A program made the translations under genes and the position numbers. Positions 37,114-44,752 of a stretch of 51,780 bases of DNA are shown here, in pieces. Source of the DNA: Bacteroidales bacterium (GTDB lineage Bacteria; Bacteroidota; Bacteroidia; Bacteroidales; WCHB1-69). The DNA lies in assembly GCA_028684405.1 (NCBI GenBank), contig JAQUGA010000003.1, positions 1 to 51,780 on the forward strand, written 5' to 3'. Under the pieces are notes generated by a model. It had not been told where the DNA came from and searched no databases. It worked only from the letters and a program-made list of their open reading frames with translations. Each line of letters starts with the position of its first letter. Positions within the stretch are counted from its first letter, which is position 1.

Positions 37114-39885
37114 ATGAAAACAAAAATTCTTTTTTTGGCAATTATAGCAAATATGTATGCGATGGTGAATGCCCAACAATGGGATTCTATCGCATATCAG
37201 CCACCTATGCAGGCAGTATATAATAATGCGTACTCTTCAAGTCAAGGTTTGATTATCGGTTCAGTACGTGGGATTTGGCGATTACAAAATAATACCATCG
37301 ATACATTGTTTTATCAGTCTATGCCATTGATAATTTGTTCTAGATTTGCCTTGTCTAATGATACTGTTTTTCTGTTAAGTAATGGTTTAAAACGCTTTAA
37401 AATTGGGGAGTATCCTACTGCATATAGTTTGCCAAATGTTCATGACTCTATATTTGCAAATTCGAACAAACTGTTGATTGAAAATGATAATCATTATTAT
37501 CTAACCCAATATGGAATTTATCATTATAATGGAGTTACTACTCAATTTATTTCTCAATCATTGGGCGTATTGCCTGATTTGATGTCGGTAGATAACAACA
37601 ATAAGTTGTATTTTTATAATCAAAATAAATTATATTATAACTCTGCAAATCAATCTGTTGTAATAACGGATACACTAACAAATATGAAGCTTCTTAAAGT
37701 GAATCTGCATACCAATGACTTGTATTTATTAAATCATGGAAAGTTGTATCGCTATGCTAACAGCCAACTGAATGAAGTTGTGATAGAGAATTATTTATTT
37801 GATAATTTTAACTATGTAAAGAGCATATCAAATGTTTCATTTGCTAAAGATCGAAACTATATGTATCTCAAATGTCAGTCGTCGTATTTTGTTTATTATG
37901 TTGGTGTGAATCCAATGGGTGGAGTTGCTCGTGAGATTTTAAAAGATTTTGAACTTTTATATGCTAACGAGATAACTGAATTTGAAGGAAACGTATATGC
38001 TTTTTCACATGACAAAGTCTATTATACGACAAATGAAACTTTCAATTCGCAAACCGCTGCTTTAGGAGGTAATATATTGAATAAAGGAAATTTTAAAGCC
38101 TTTATTGGAAGTGATGGTATGTTTTTTCGGAATACCATAGTTGGTAATGCCTTATTTGAAATGCCAAAAAATAGTGGAAAAAATCTTGCAGCTTCAGCAG
38201 GTTTATGGTTTATGGGCGTTAATGATAATCATGATACTTCATTGGCGGCAATGCGATATGCTCAAATAGGGAGAGACTTTTGGGCAGGTCCGGTTGGCTT
38301 CAATTATAACTCAGAATATGATAACAAGTACAATCATGTTTGGGTAGTAACGGCTGAAGAAGTAGAATATCATCGAAATAATTTTCAAAATCCTAATTAT
38401 ACTATCCCAGAATCTATTTTGACATGGCCCGCTCATGGAAACATTAGTAATGGAGAATATGCCTTTTTGGCACCTTTTGTTGACGTAAATGAAAATGGAT
38501 TCTATGAACCAAATTTAGGTGATTATCCTATTATTTATGGTGTTCAAACAGCTTATTTTTTATATAATGATGCACGAGCAAATCATATAGAATCTGGAGG
38601 TTCGGCTCTAAATCTTGAAATTCATGGGATGGCTTATGTAGCAGACAGTGTTGACAGTGATTTGAAAAATGCGATGTTTGTCAAATATAACATTTACAAT
38701 AAAGGAGAAAATTATTCTGATTTTATTCTTGGAAGATTTGAAGATATAGATCTTGAATATGACGGAGATTATGTTGGTTGCGATACTTTGAGAAATACTT
38801 ATTATTACTATAAGGGATGTTTTTATGATACCACGGGGACCATGCCGCCACCATATTTATCGGTCTCTTTATTAAGTGAAGACATGGATAAATATATTTA
38901 TTTTTTGGGTGGATATACTGAAATGAGTATGATTAACCCTGAAACATACAGCGACTATGTTTGGGCAATGAAAGGAATGAGAAATAATGGCGAGCCTTAT
39001 ACTTTTGGCGGCAATGCTTATTCTGGTACTGAACCCGTAAAATATGTTTTCCCTGGAAATCCTTCAGTTCCACATGAGTGGTCAGAATTTTCAGCTCAAA
39101 ACCCATCAAATGATAGAAAATCGTTGGTTCTAACGCAAAATCGGAGTTTTAATGCAAATTCAAATTATTGTTTTGATTTGGTTTATACCTATTACGGCGA
39201 AAGCACTGATTTGAGTGATGGCATTTTGGCTAATTATAGCGGACTAATGGAGAGAGTTGATAAAATGAAAAACTATTATGACACTGCTAATGTTTCCTGT
39301 TTTTCATCAGGATTAAGTTTTGTACCTCAACCGATTCCATCAAATACGAATGCAACATATTCTAACGCTTATCGGTACAATACCGAAATTGATTATAACA
39401 TGCCCATTGATAGTGTTTCAATCTTACAAATAATTCCAATTAATACCTATCTTACTTCTATTTCGTGGGGCGTTTATCAAAATGGAAATCAGTATATTTT
39501 TAGTAATGTGGAATATGCTGTTCAAAATAATATACCCGTCGTTCTTACGCTCAATATTATGAAAAATCCCAATTTGAAAACAACGAATTCGCATTCAATA
39601 AAATACTATTTACACGGAATAGTGGGCGTTTCAGAATATGAAAAAACAAATATTAAAATGTATCCCAACCCAAGCACTTCTCAACTTACTTTTGAAGGAA
39701 TTGAAACTGTCACTGCAATTAAAATTCATGATATTATGGGACGTTTAGTTCGCATAATTGATAATAAGAAGTTGGATAATGCAATATCAATTTCTATTGA
39801 TGACTTGAAAAGGGGGATTTATATTGTGAGTTTTGTAAACTCTAATGGTGAAAAAATAGGATTTGAAAAATTGACCGTAAATTAA
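37114..39885 (+). CDS. T9SS type A surface protein with N-terminal propeller-like region
   Basis: This is a 923-residue exported protein (signal peptide MKTKILFLAIIANMYAMVNA). Residues about 25-330 have short repeating strands typical of a beta-propeller (GIWRLQNN, GIYHYNGV, KLYRYANSQL, HDKVYYTTNE). Residues about 360-720 carry a segment recurrent in large Bacteroidota T9SS proteins: GLWFMGVNDNHDTSLAAMRY, DFWAGPVGFN, ENGFYEPNLGDYPIIYG and YDGDYVGCDTLRN. This segment often sits beside Ca2+-binding Asp/Asn loops, here VDVNENGFYEPNLGDYP. The tail is a type A sorting domain (YPNPSTSQLTFEG, IKIHDIMGRLVRI, RGIYIVSFVNSNG). It ends the three-gene surface block. No catalytic residues were recognised, so a structural or adhesive role is inferred. 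Confidence 0.87.
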   Translation: MKTKILFLAIIANMYAMVNAQQWDSIAYQPPMQAVYNNAYSSSQGLIIGSVRGIWRLQNNTIDTLFYQSMPLIICSRFALSNDTVFLLSNGLKRFKIGEYPTAYSLPNVHDSIFANSNKLLIENDNHYYLTQYGIYHYNGVTTQFISQSLGVLPDLMSVDNNNKLYFYNQNKLYYNSANQSVVITDTLTNMKLLKVNLHTNDLYLLNHGKLYRYANSQLNEVVIENYLFDNFNYVKSISNVSFAKDRNYMYLKCQSSYFVYYVGVNPMGGVAREILKDFELLYANEITEFEGNVYAFSHDKVYYTTNETFNSQTAALGGNILNKGNFKAFIGSDGMFFRNTIVGNALFEMPKNSGKNLAASAGLWFMGVNDNHDTSLAAMRYAQIGRDFWAGPVGFNYNSEYDNKYNHVWVVTAEEVEYHRNNFQNPNYTIPESILTWPAHGNISNGEYAFLAPFVDVNENGFYEPNLGDYPIIYGVQTAYFLYNDARANHIESGGSALNLEIHGMAYVADSVDSDLKNAMFVKYNIYNKGENYSDFILGRFEDIDLEYDGDYVGCDTLRNTYYYYKGCFYDTTGTMPPPYLSVSLLSEDMDKYIYFLGGYTEMSMINPETYSDYVWAMKGMRNNGEPYTFGGNAYSGTEPVKYVFPGNPSVPHEWSEFSAQNPSNDRKSLVLTQNRSFNANSNYCFDLVYTYYGESTDLSDGILANYSGLMERVDKMKNYYDTANVSCFSSGLSFVPQPIPSNTNATYSNAYRYNTEIDYNMPIDSVSILQIIPINTYLTSISWGVYQNGNQYIFSNVEYAVQNNIPVVLTLNIMKNPNLKTTNSHSIKYYLHGIVGVSEYEKTNIKMYPNPSTSQLTFEGIETVTAIKIHDIMGRLVRIIDNKKLDNAISISIDDLKRGIYIVSFVNSNGEKIGFEKLTVN

Positions 39886-39899
39886 AGACAATAATATAG

Positions 39900-39931
39900 C
39901 AACACAGTTGTCGATGATCGCAACTGTGTTG
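39900..39931 (+). terminator. Hairpin after the surface block
   Basis: CAACACAGTTG (39900-39910) pairs perfectly with CAACTGTGTTG (39921-39931) over a 10-base loop. The T-tract is weak and delayed (after about 39945), so termination efficiency is uncertain. Confidence 0.6.
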
Positions 39932-40067
39932 ATTATATCTCTCAATTTTTTTCAAGTCTTATCATTGATAGTCAGTATCTCTCAAGCCAAAATAAAAGCA
40001 AAAAACATCTGTTCTTTAAACAAAACAGCCAATTCTTTCAACTTCTGGATAATATTTCATTTTCGAT

Positions 40068-40100
40068 TTGTGAAGTGAGAAAAAAATATGTTTACATTTG
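40068..40100 (+). promoter_or_regulatory. Promoter of the K+ uptake operon (TTG-N22-TACATTTG)
   Basis: TTG at 40068-40070 and TACATTTG at 40093-40100 are 22 bases apart, and the first ATG follows 25 bases later at 40125. Confidence 0.6.
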
Positions 40101-40124
40101 TGAAATTTTTTATATTAAAAAGTT

Positions 40125-40817
40125 ATGGCAGAAAAATTTGCAGTTATTGGTGCTGGACATTTTGGAACAGCAATCGCTGTTACCTTGTCCAAAAAAGGAG
40201 CAGAGGTAATGGTTATCGATACGAATCAAGATAAAATTGATGCTATTAACGATGAGGTTTCTTACGCTGTTTGTTTGGATGCTACCGATAAAAAAGCTTT
40301 GATGTCGCAAGACATTAAAGATTTTGATGCTGTCGTTGTGGCCATCGGACAAAATTTTGAAGCCCGTTTATTGTGTGCAGCTGTTTTGTTAGATATTGGC
40401 GTGAAAAAGATTATTTGCCGCTCTTTGGGCATGAGCCAACGTCTTATCCTCGACAAAATGGGCGTTACCGAAATTCTTTCGCCCGAAGATGAGGTTGCAC
40501 TTATTGTTGCAGAACGCCTTATGAATCCTAGCGTTATATCCTATTTGCAACTGCCTGATGACCATCGGATTGCAGAAGTGCTAGCGCCTCGAAAAATTGC
40601 AGGAAGAACTTATGGCGATTTGAATTTGAGAGATCGGTACAAATTGAGTATGATTACCATTAAGCGTGATTTTCAGGAAATTATCGACAAACAAGAGTGC
40701 ACCATTCAGCACATTATTGGAGTTCCTGATACAAAAACGATTATCCAACCCAACGATAGTTTGGTTATTTTTGGAAAAAACAGAGACATCGAAAGATTCA
40801 TAGAAATAAATAGTTAA
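40125..40817 (+). CDS. trkA: TrkA/KtrA-type NAD-binding K+ uptake regulator
   Basis: This is a 230-residue cytoplasmic RCK protein. The N-terminal Rossmann fold has the dinucleotide loop GAGHFGTAIAVTL (residues 7-19) and the acidic ribose-binding VIDTNQDK. The second half (about 140-225) is a TrkA-C domain (APRKIAGRTYGDLNLRDRY, IQPNDSLVIFGKNRDIERF). One RCK-N plus one RCK-C gives the short KtrA architecture rather than the doubled TrkA of enterobacteria. It forms a ring that gates the membrane subunit encoded one base downstream, in response to nucleotides. The gene is the first of a three-gene unit with its own promoter. Confidence 0.93.
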   Translation: MAEKFAVIGAGHFGTAIAVTLSKKGAEVMVIDTNQDKIDAINDEVSYAVCLDATDKKALMSQDIKDFDAVVVAIGQNFEARLLCAAVLLDIGVKKIICRSLGMSQRLILDKMGVTEILSPEDEVALIVAERLMNPSVISYLQLPDDHRIAEVLAPRKIAGRTYGDLNLRDRYKLSMITIKRDFQEIIDKQECTIQHIIGVPDTKTIIQPNDSLVIFGKNRDIERFIEINS

Positions 40818-40818
40818 G

Positions 40819-42636
40819 ATGTTAGGATTAAAGTTCTTAAAAAAAATCCAAGAAAAAATCTATTTGAAAATTTGGTCTCAGAAGCAATCAGTTTTGGCCT
40901 TTTTCAAGTTTTCTAGCATTGCTGTTTCTCTATTTACAATTTTTAGTATTGTCTTTTATTATGGTTTTGAAAATACGCAAGAGACACATCGACTCTTTTT
41001 CTCTATTTTGCATTTTAGTTTTTCATTCTATTTTGTAAAATATATTATTTCACTTCTTTACAGTTTTCATTTTTGGGGATACATCCGCAAAACATGGTTC
41101 GAGTTTACGGTATTGATGTTCTGGATTATCAATGCTTTTTTGTTTCTTTTATGGGGAATTGACGCTACTCAAATTGCTGCTCATTATTTAAAAATGCCAC
41201 AACTGGTCGACTATTCAATTTTAGCCGTTCAGTTTTTTTTCTTTATCGTAGTAGGAGTAGAGGTTTCCAAAATTGGGGTTTTCTTTGCAAAATTTAATTT
41301 TGGACCTTCAGGAATGCTCTTGTCGGCCTTTTTGTTTATGATTTCTATTGGGGCGGCACTTTTAATGATGCCCGAAATGACCACTCAAGGAATCTCTTTT
41401 ATAGACGCTCTATTTACCTCTACCAGTGCCAGCTGTGTGACGGGTTTAATGGTTGTCGATACAGCAACGGCATTCACTTTCAAAGGCAAAATCATTATTT
41501 TAATTCTAATCCAGTTAGGCGGGATAAACATGTTGTCATTTGCTACTTTCTTCGCATTTATGGCACACGAAAGTTATGGATTAAAATACAGTTCTTTTAT
41601 GAAAAACATGCTGGATGTTGACAAACTGTCATCAACAAGAACTTTGTTGAAAAACATCGTTTTTTTCAGTTTTGGACTCGAACTTGTGGGGGCTTTTTTG
41701 ATATTTATGTACTGGCAAATTTCGAATTACGACTCTTCTATGCAACATAATATTTTTTATGCCGTTTTTCATAGTGTTTCTGCTTTTAATAATGCTGGAA
41801 TTAGCCTTTGGACCGATGGACTCTACAATAGTTTTGTGCGAAATTCTTTCTTCGTTCAAGCTGTTCTTATGGTTTTGATTTTCTTTGGAGGATTAGGTTT
41901 CTTTGCAATTCAAGATATGTTTGCTTTGTCGAGCTATAGAAGACGGAAAAAACAACCATGGAAAGGCTTGCAGTTGAGTACCCGAATTGTTCTTTATACT
42001 TCTTTGTTCTTGATTTTAGCAGGAAGTGTGGTTTTTTACCTTCTTGAGTACGATAAATCGATGAGTAATGAAACTGCTTTTGCAAAAGTTTTTCATTCTG
42101 TTTTTCAATCTGTTTCTGCCCGAACAGCAGGATTTAGTACCGTTAATTTCTCTTTAGTTTCGCAACCTACTTTATTGTTTTTTATAATTTTGATGTTCAT
42201 TGGTGCCTCGCCAGGCTCAACTGGAGGCGGAATTAAAACCACCACTTTTTATCTGCTTTATAAATTATCAATAGCAACCATTACCGGGAAAAAATATATT
42301 GAATCAGGACGAAACTCAATTCCGTTTTCGTTGATAGACAAAGCAACAACCGTTTTTCTATTTGCAATAACTTTGATTTTCGCCTCTACTTTTTTATTAA
42401 GCATTACCGAAGAGGGAATCAGTTTTATTGATTTGTTGTTTGAAGAAGTATCTGCTTTTGCCACCGCTGGTTTGTCCACAGGCATCACTTCAAGTTTGTC
42501 GCCAGCCGGTAGAATTATTATTATTGTGAGTATGTTTGTTGGTAGAATTGGACCTTTAACATTGGGAATTGCGCTCAGTAGAAAAGTAATGACCAATAAA
42601 TATCGTTATCCAAATGCCAATATAATGGTGGGTTAA
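40819..42636 (+). CDS. trkH: TrkH/KtrB-type K+ transporter membrane subunit
   Basis: This is a 605-residue inner-membrane protein of the Trk/Ktr/HKT family. Four pore loops carry the Gly of the selectivity filter: TSASCVTGLMVVDT, VSAFNNAGISLWTDG, VSARTAGFSTVNF and VSAFATAGLSTGITSSLS. GASPGSTGGGIKTTTFY lies between the third and fourth, a hallmark of the family. About 100 extra residues at the N terminus add two or three helices, making it longer than typical KtrB (about 450) and TrkH (about 480), an extension seen in some Bacteroidota. The start is one base after the trkA stop, so translation is coupled. It pairs with the RCK protein for K+ uptake, and the PAP2 gene follows 10 bases later. 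Confidence 0.94.
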   Translation: MLGLKFLKKIQEKIYLKIWSQKQSVLAFFKFSSIAVSLFTIFSIVFYYGFENTQETHRLFFSILHFSFSFYFVKYIISLLYSFHFWGYIRKTWFEFTVLMFWIINAFLFLLWGIDATQIAAHYLKMPQLVDYSILAVQFFFFIVVGVEVSKIGVFFAKFNFGPSGMLLSAFLFMISIGAALLMMPEMTTQGISFIDALFTSTSASCVTGLMVVDTATAFTFKGKIIILILIQLGGINMLSFATFFAFMAHESYGLKYSSFMKNMLDVDKLSSTRTLLKNIVFFSFGLELVGAFLIFMYWQISNYDSSMQHNIFYAVFHSVSAFNNAGISLWTDGLYNSFVRNSFFVQAVLMVLIFFGGLGFFAIQDMFALSSYRRRKKQPWKGLQLSTRIVLYTSLFLILAGSVVFYLLEYDKSMSNETAFAKVFHSVFQSVSARTAGFSTVNFSLVSQPTLLFFIILMFIGASPGSTGGGIKTTTFYLLYKLSIATITGKKYIESGRNSIPFSLIDKATTVFLFAITLIFASTFLLSITEEGISFIDLLFEEVSAFATAGLSTGITSSLSPAGRIIIIVSMFVGRIGPLTLGIALSRKVMTNKYRYPNANIMVG

Positions 42637-42646
42637 ACCTTCGTTT

Positions 42647-43249
42647 ATGAAAAAGTTTTTTATCCTGTTTTTATTTTTTTATGTAAATACTCTGCATTCT
42701 CAAAATTGGGATATAAATATACTGAAAGAAATTAATATCGAACGAAATACCTCATTTGATAATTCTTTTAAAGTGATAACGGAATCGGCAACGCCTATTT
42801 CAATTGGTCTTCCATTGTTGGGATATGGAATTGGATTGATAAAGAGAGATTCCGTTCTTAAAAGCCGTTCATTTATGATTGGAGCTAGCGTTATTACAGC
42901 TGTTGGACTCACAACGGTGCTTAAATATACCATTCAACGTGAACGCCCCTTTAAAACTTATCCCGAAATCCATAAAATAACTTTGGGAGGCAGTCCATCT
43001 TTCCCTTCCGGACATACAACAGAGGCGTTCGCCTTGGCTACTTCCTTAAGTTTGGCTTGTCCAAAATGGTATGTTGTTGCTCCAGCCTACACTTGGGCTA
43101 CGGCAGTTGGTTACTCCCGAATGCATCTCGGCGTTCATTATCCTTCAGATGTATTTGTAGGTGCATTGATTGGAGCTGGTTCTGCTTATTTATCCTTTAA
43201 AGTGAAAAAATGGTACGATCGGAAATATCATCACAATTTTTTTTACTAA
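42647..43249 (+). CDS. PAP2-superfamily phosphatase, third gene of the trk unit
   Basis: This is a 200-residue exported or membrane protein with a signal peptide (MKKFFILFLFFYVNTLHS). The acid-phosphatase motifs are complete: K-x6-RP as KYTIQRERPF, PSGH as PSFPSGHTTEAF, and SRxxxxxHxxxD as YSRMHLGVHYPSDV. Members dephosphorylate lipid phosphates or polyprenyl pyrophosphates at the membrane. It begins 10 bases after trkH and so is probably co-transcribed, though a functional link with K+ uptake is not established. A paralogue lies at 50626-51180 with nearly the same motifs but no signal peptide. The substrate could be undecaprenyl pyrophosphate or lipid A phosphate; sequence alone cannot decide. 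Confidence 0.9.
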   Translation: MKKFFILFLFFYVNTLHSQNWDINILKEINIERNTSFDNSFKVITESATPISIGLPLLGYGIGLIKRDSVLKSRSFMIGASVITAVGLTTVLKYTIQRERPFKTYPEIHKITLGGSPSFPSGHTTEAFALATSLSLACPKWYVVAPAYTWATAVGYSRMHLGVHYPSDVFVGALIGAGSAYLSFKVKKWYDRKYHHNFFY

Positions 43250-43481
43250 AATTAAAATATCTCTTTTTTGCAAATGTCTAGGTTCGGCTGCTGGGAAAAA
43301 TAATAGGTCAAGCGAGACATTTAGTGTCTAATTTGTTGATTGCTATTTGGTTGTAAGTCTATTAGTGAGTTTTTAATTGATGTTTTCTGCTTTTAAATGT
43401 TTAGATACAGACCTATTGTTGTGAAAAATTTATAAACAGGCATTTGGTATATGTTTTTATTTTATAATTTACGACGCCTAT

Positions 43482-43514
43482 TTGTATTTTTGATTATTAC
43501 TTTGATTACTTTTG
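43482..43514 (+). promoter_or_regulatory. Promoter of the flavoprotein gene (TTG-N22-TACTTTTG)
   Basis: TTG at 43482-43484 and TACTTTTG at 43507-43514 are 22 bases apart, and the ATG follows at 43528. The rest of the 278-base spacer shows nothing notable. Confidence 0.55.
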
Positions 43515-43527
43515 CAAAACATATAAA

Positions 43528-44595
43528 ATGAAATTGATGAAAACATTACAAATAGGAAATTTAGTTATTCCAATCCCAATAATTCAAGGTGGTATGGGAG
43601 TCGGAGTATCTATGTCCGGCTTGGCCTCTGCGGTTGCTAATGAAGGCGGTGTAGGGGTTATTTCCGCTGCAGGATTGGGACTTGTTCACAAAAATTCTGC
43701 ATTGGATTATCTTCAAGCAAATATTGAAGGCTTAAAAAAAGAAATTCGTCTTGCAAAAGAAAAGACAAAAGGAGTTTTGGGTGTAAATATTATGGTGGCC
43801 ATGAGCAATTTTGAAGAAATGGTAAAAACAGCCGTTTCTGAAAAAATTGATATTATTTTTTCAGGTGCAGGTTTGCCCCTTGATTTGCCTAAGTTTTTAA
43901 CCAAAGACTGCAAAACAAAATTGGTTCCAATCATCTCTTCGGGAAGAGCAGCCAAGCTAATTTGCGATAGATGGAAATCCAGATATGACTATTTGCCCGA
44001 TGCTATTGTTCTGGAAGGACCAAAAGCAGGAGGACATTTAGGCTTTAAAAGAGATCAATTAGACAATGCTCAGTTTACACTCGAAGTATTGCTAAAAGAT
44101 GTAAAAGAAGCAGTGGCTGAATTTGAAATAAAATATCTAAAGAAAATTCCAATTATCGCTGCTGGTGGTCTATACACAGGTTCCGACATTTTCAAGATTA
44201 TGGAACAAGGTGCAGATGGAGTTCAAATGGGAACTCGCTTTGTTACCACCACCGAGTGCGATGCTTCGGATAAGTTTAAACAAGCATATATTGATGCTAG
44301 CGAAAAGGATATGGAGATTATTCAAAGTCCCGTCGGACTCCCAGGTCGTGCCGTCTTTAATGAATTTATTGATAAGGTAAAACAAGGATTAAAAGTGCCT
44401 GTTAAATGCCCTTTTCATTGCATTAAAACATGCGATGTGACCAGCAGCCCATATTGCATCATCTCTGCTCTGTATAATGCTTATAAAGGAAATATGGAAA
44501 AAGGCTACGCCTTCGGAGGATGCAATGCATATTTAGCAACAAAAATCACAAGCGTCAAAGAAACGTTTAAAGAGCTTCTAGACGACTATAAATAG
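43528..44595 (+). CDS. Nitronate monooxygenase / FabK-like FMN-dependent oxidoreductase
   Basis: This is a 355-residue cytoplasmic TIM-barrel flavoprotein. Motifs of the 2-nitropropane dioxygenase family are present: IIQGGMGVGVSMSGLASAVA near the N terminus, GGVGVISAAG, the central GPKAGGHLG with the likely catalytic His170, PIIAAGGLYTGSDI and GADGVQMGTRFVTTTECDAS for FMN phosphate binding. The C-terminal region is Cys-rich (CPFHCIKTC, SPYCIISA, FGGCNAYLA), which is unusual for FabK and might bind metal or form a redox pair (inference). Alternatives are nitronate monooxygenase, enoyl-ACP reductase FabK or an uncharacterised relative; the substrate is not resolved. It is monocistronic with its own promoter and terminator. 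A second in-frame ATG at 43537 could also serve as the start. Confidence 0.87.
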   Translation: MKLMKTLQIGNLVIPIPIIQGGMGVGVSMSGLASAVANEGGVGVISAAGLGLVHKNSALDYLQANIEGLKKEIRLAKEKTKGVLGVNIMVAMSNFEEMVKTAVSEKIDIIFSGAGLPLDLPKFLTKDCKTKLVPIISSGRAAKLICDRWKSRYDYLPDAIVLEGPKAGGHLGFKRDQLDNAQFTLEVLLKDVKEAVAEFEIKYLKKIPIIAAGGLYTGSDIFKIMEQGADGVQMGTRFVTTTECDASDKFKQAYIDASEKDMEIIQSPVGLPGRAVFNEFIDKVKQGLKVPVKCPFHCIKTCDVTSSPYCIISALYNAYKGNMEKGYAFGGCNAYLATKITSVKETFKELLDDYK

Positions 44596-44635
44596 CCATT
44601 GTTAATGGTTGCTTCAGAACCGATAATGAATGCAC

Positions 44636-44685
44636 CTTTTGGGTCGTTTGCTCACAATGACGAACGACCCAAAAGCTGCATTTTT
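44636..44685 (+). terminator. Intrinsic terminator of the flavoprotein gene
   Basis: CTTTTGGGTCGTT (44636-44648) pairs perfectly with AACGACCCAAAAG (44663-44675). After CTGCA there is TTTTT. Confidence 0.85.
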
Positions 44686-44709
44686 AATTAATATTTTTTT
44701 CCAAAAGGG

Positions 44710-44751
44710 ATAAACCATCCAAAGCACAATTCAGTTTTTTGGATGGTTTAT
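44710..44751 (-). terminator. Probable terminator hairpin of uvrA
   Basis: ATAAACCATCCAAA (44710-44723) and TTTGGATGGTTTAT (44738-44751) form a perfect 14-bp inverted repeat directly after the uvrA stop. The following T-tract on the minus strand is short and interrupted, so its strength is uncertain. Confidence 0.65.
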
Positions 44752-44752
44752 T

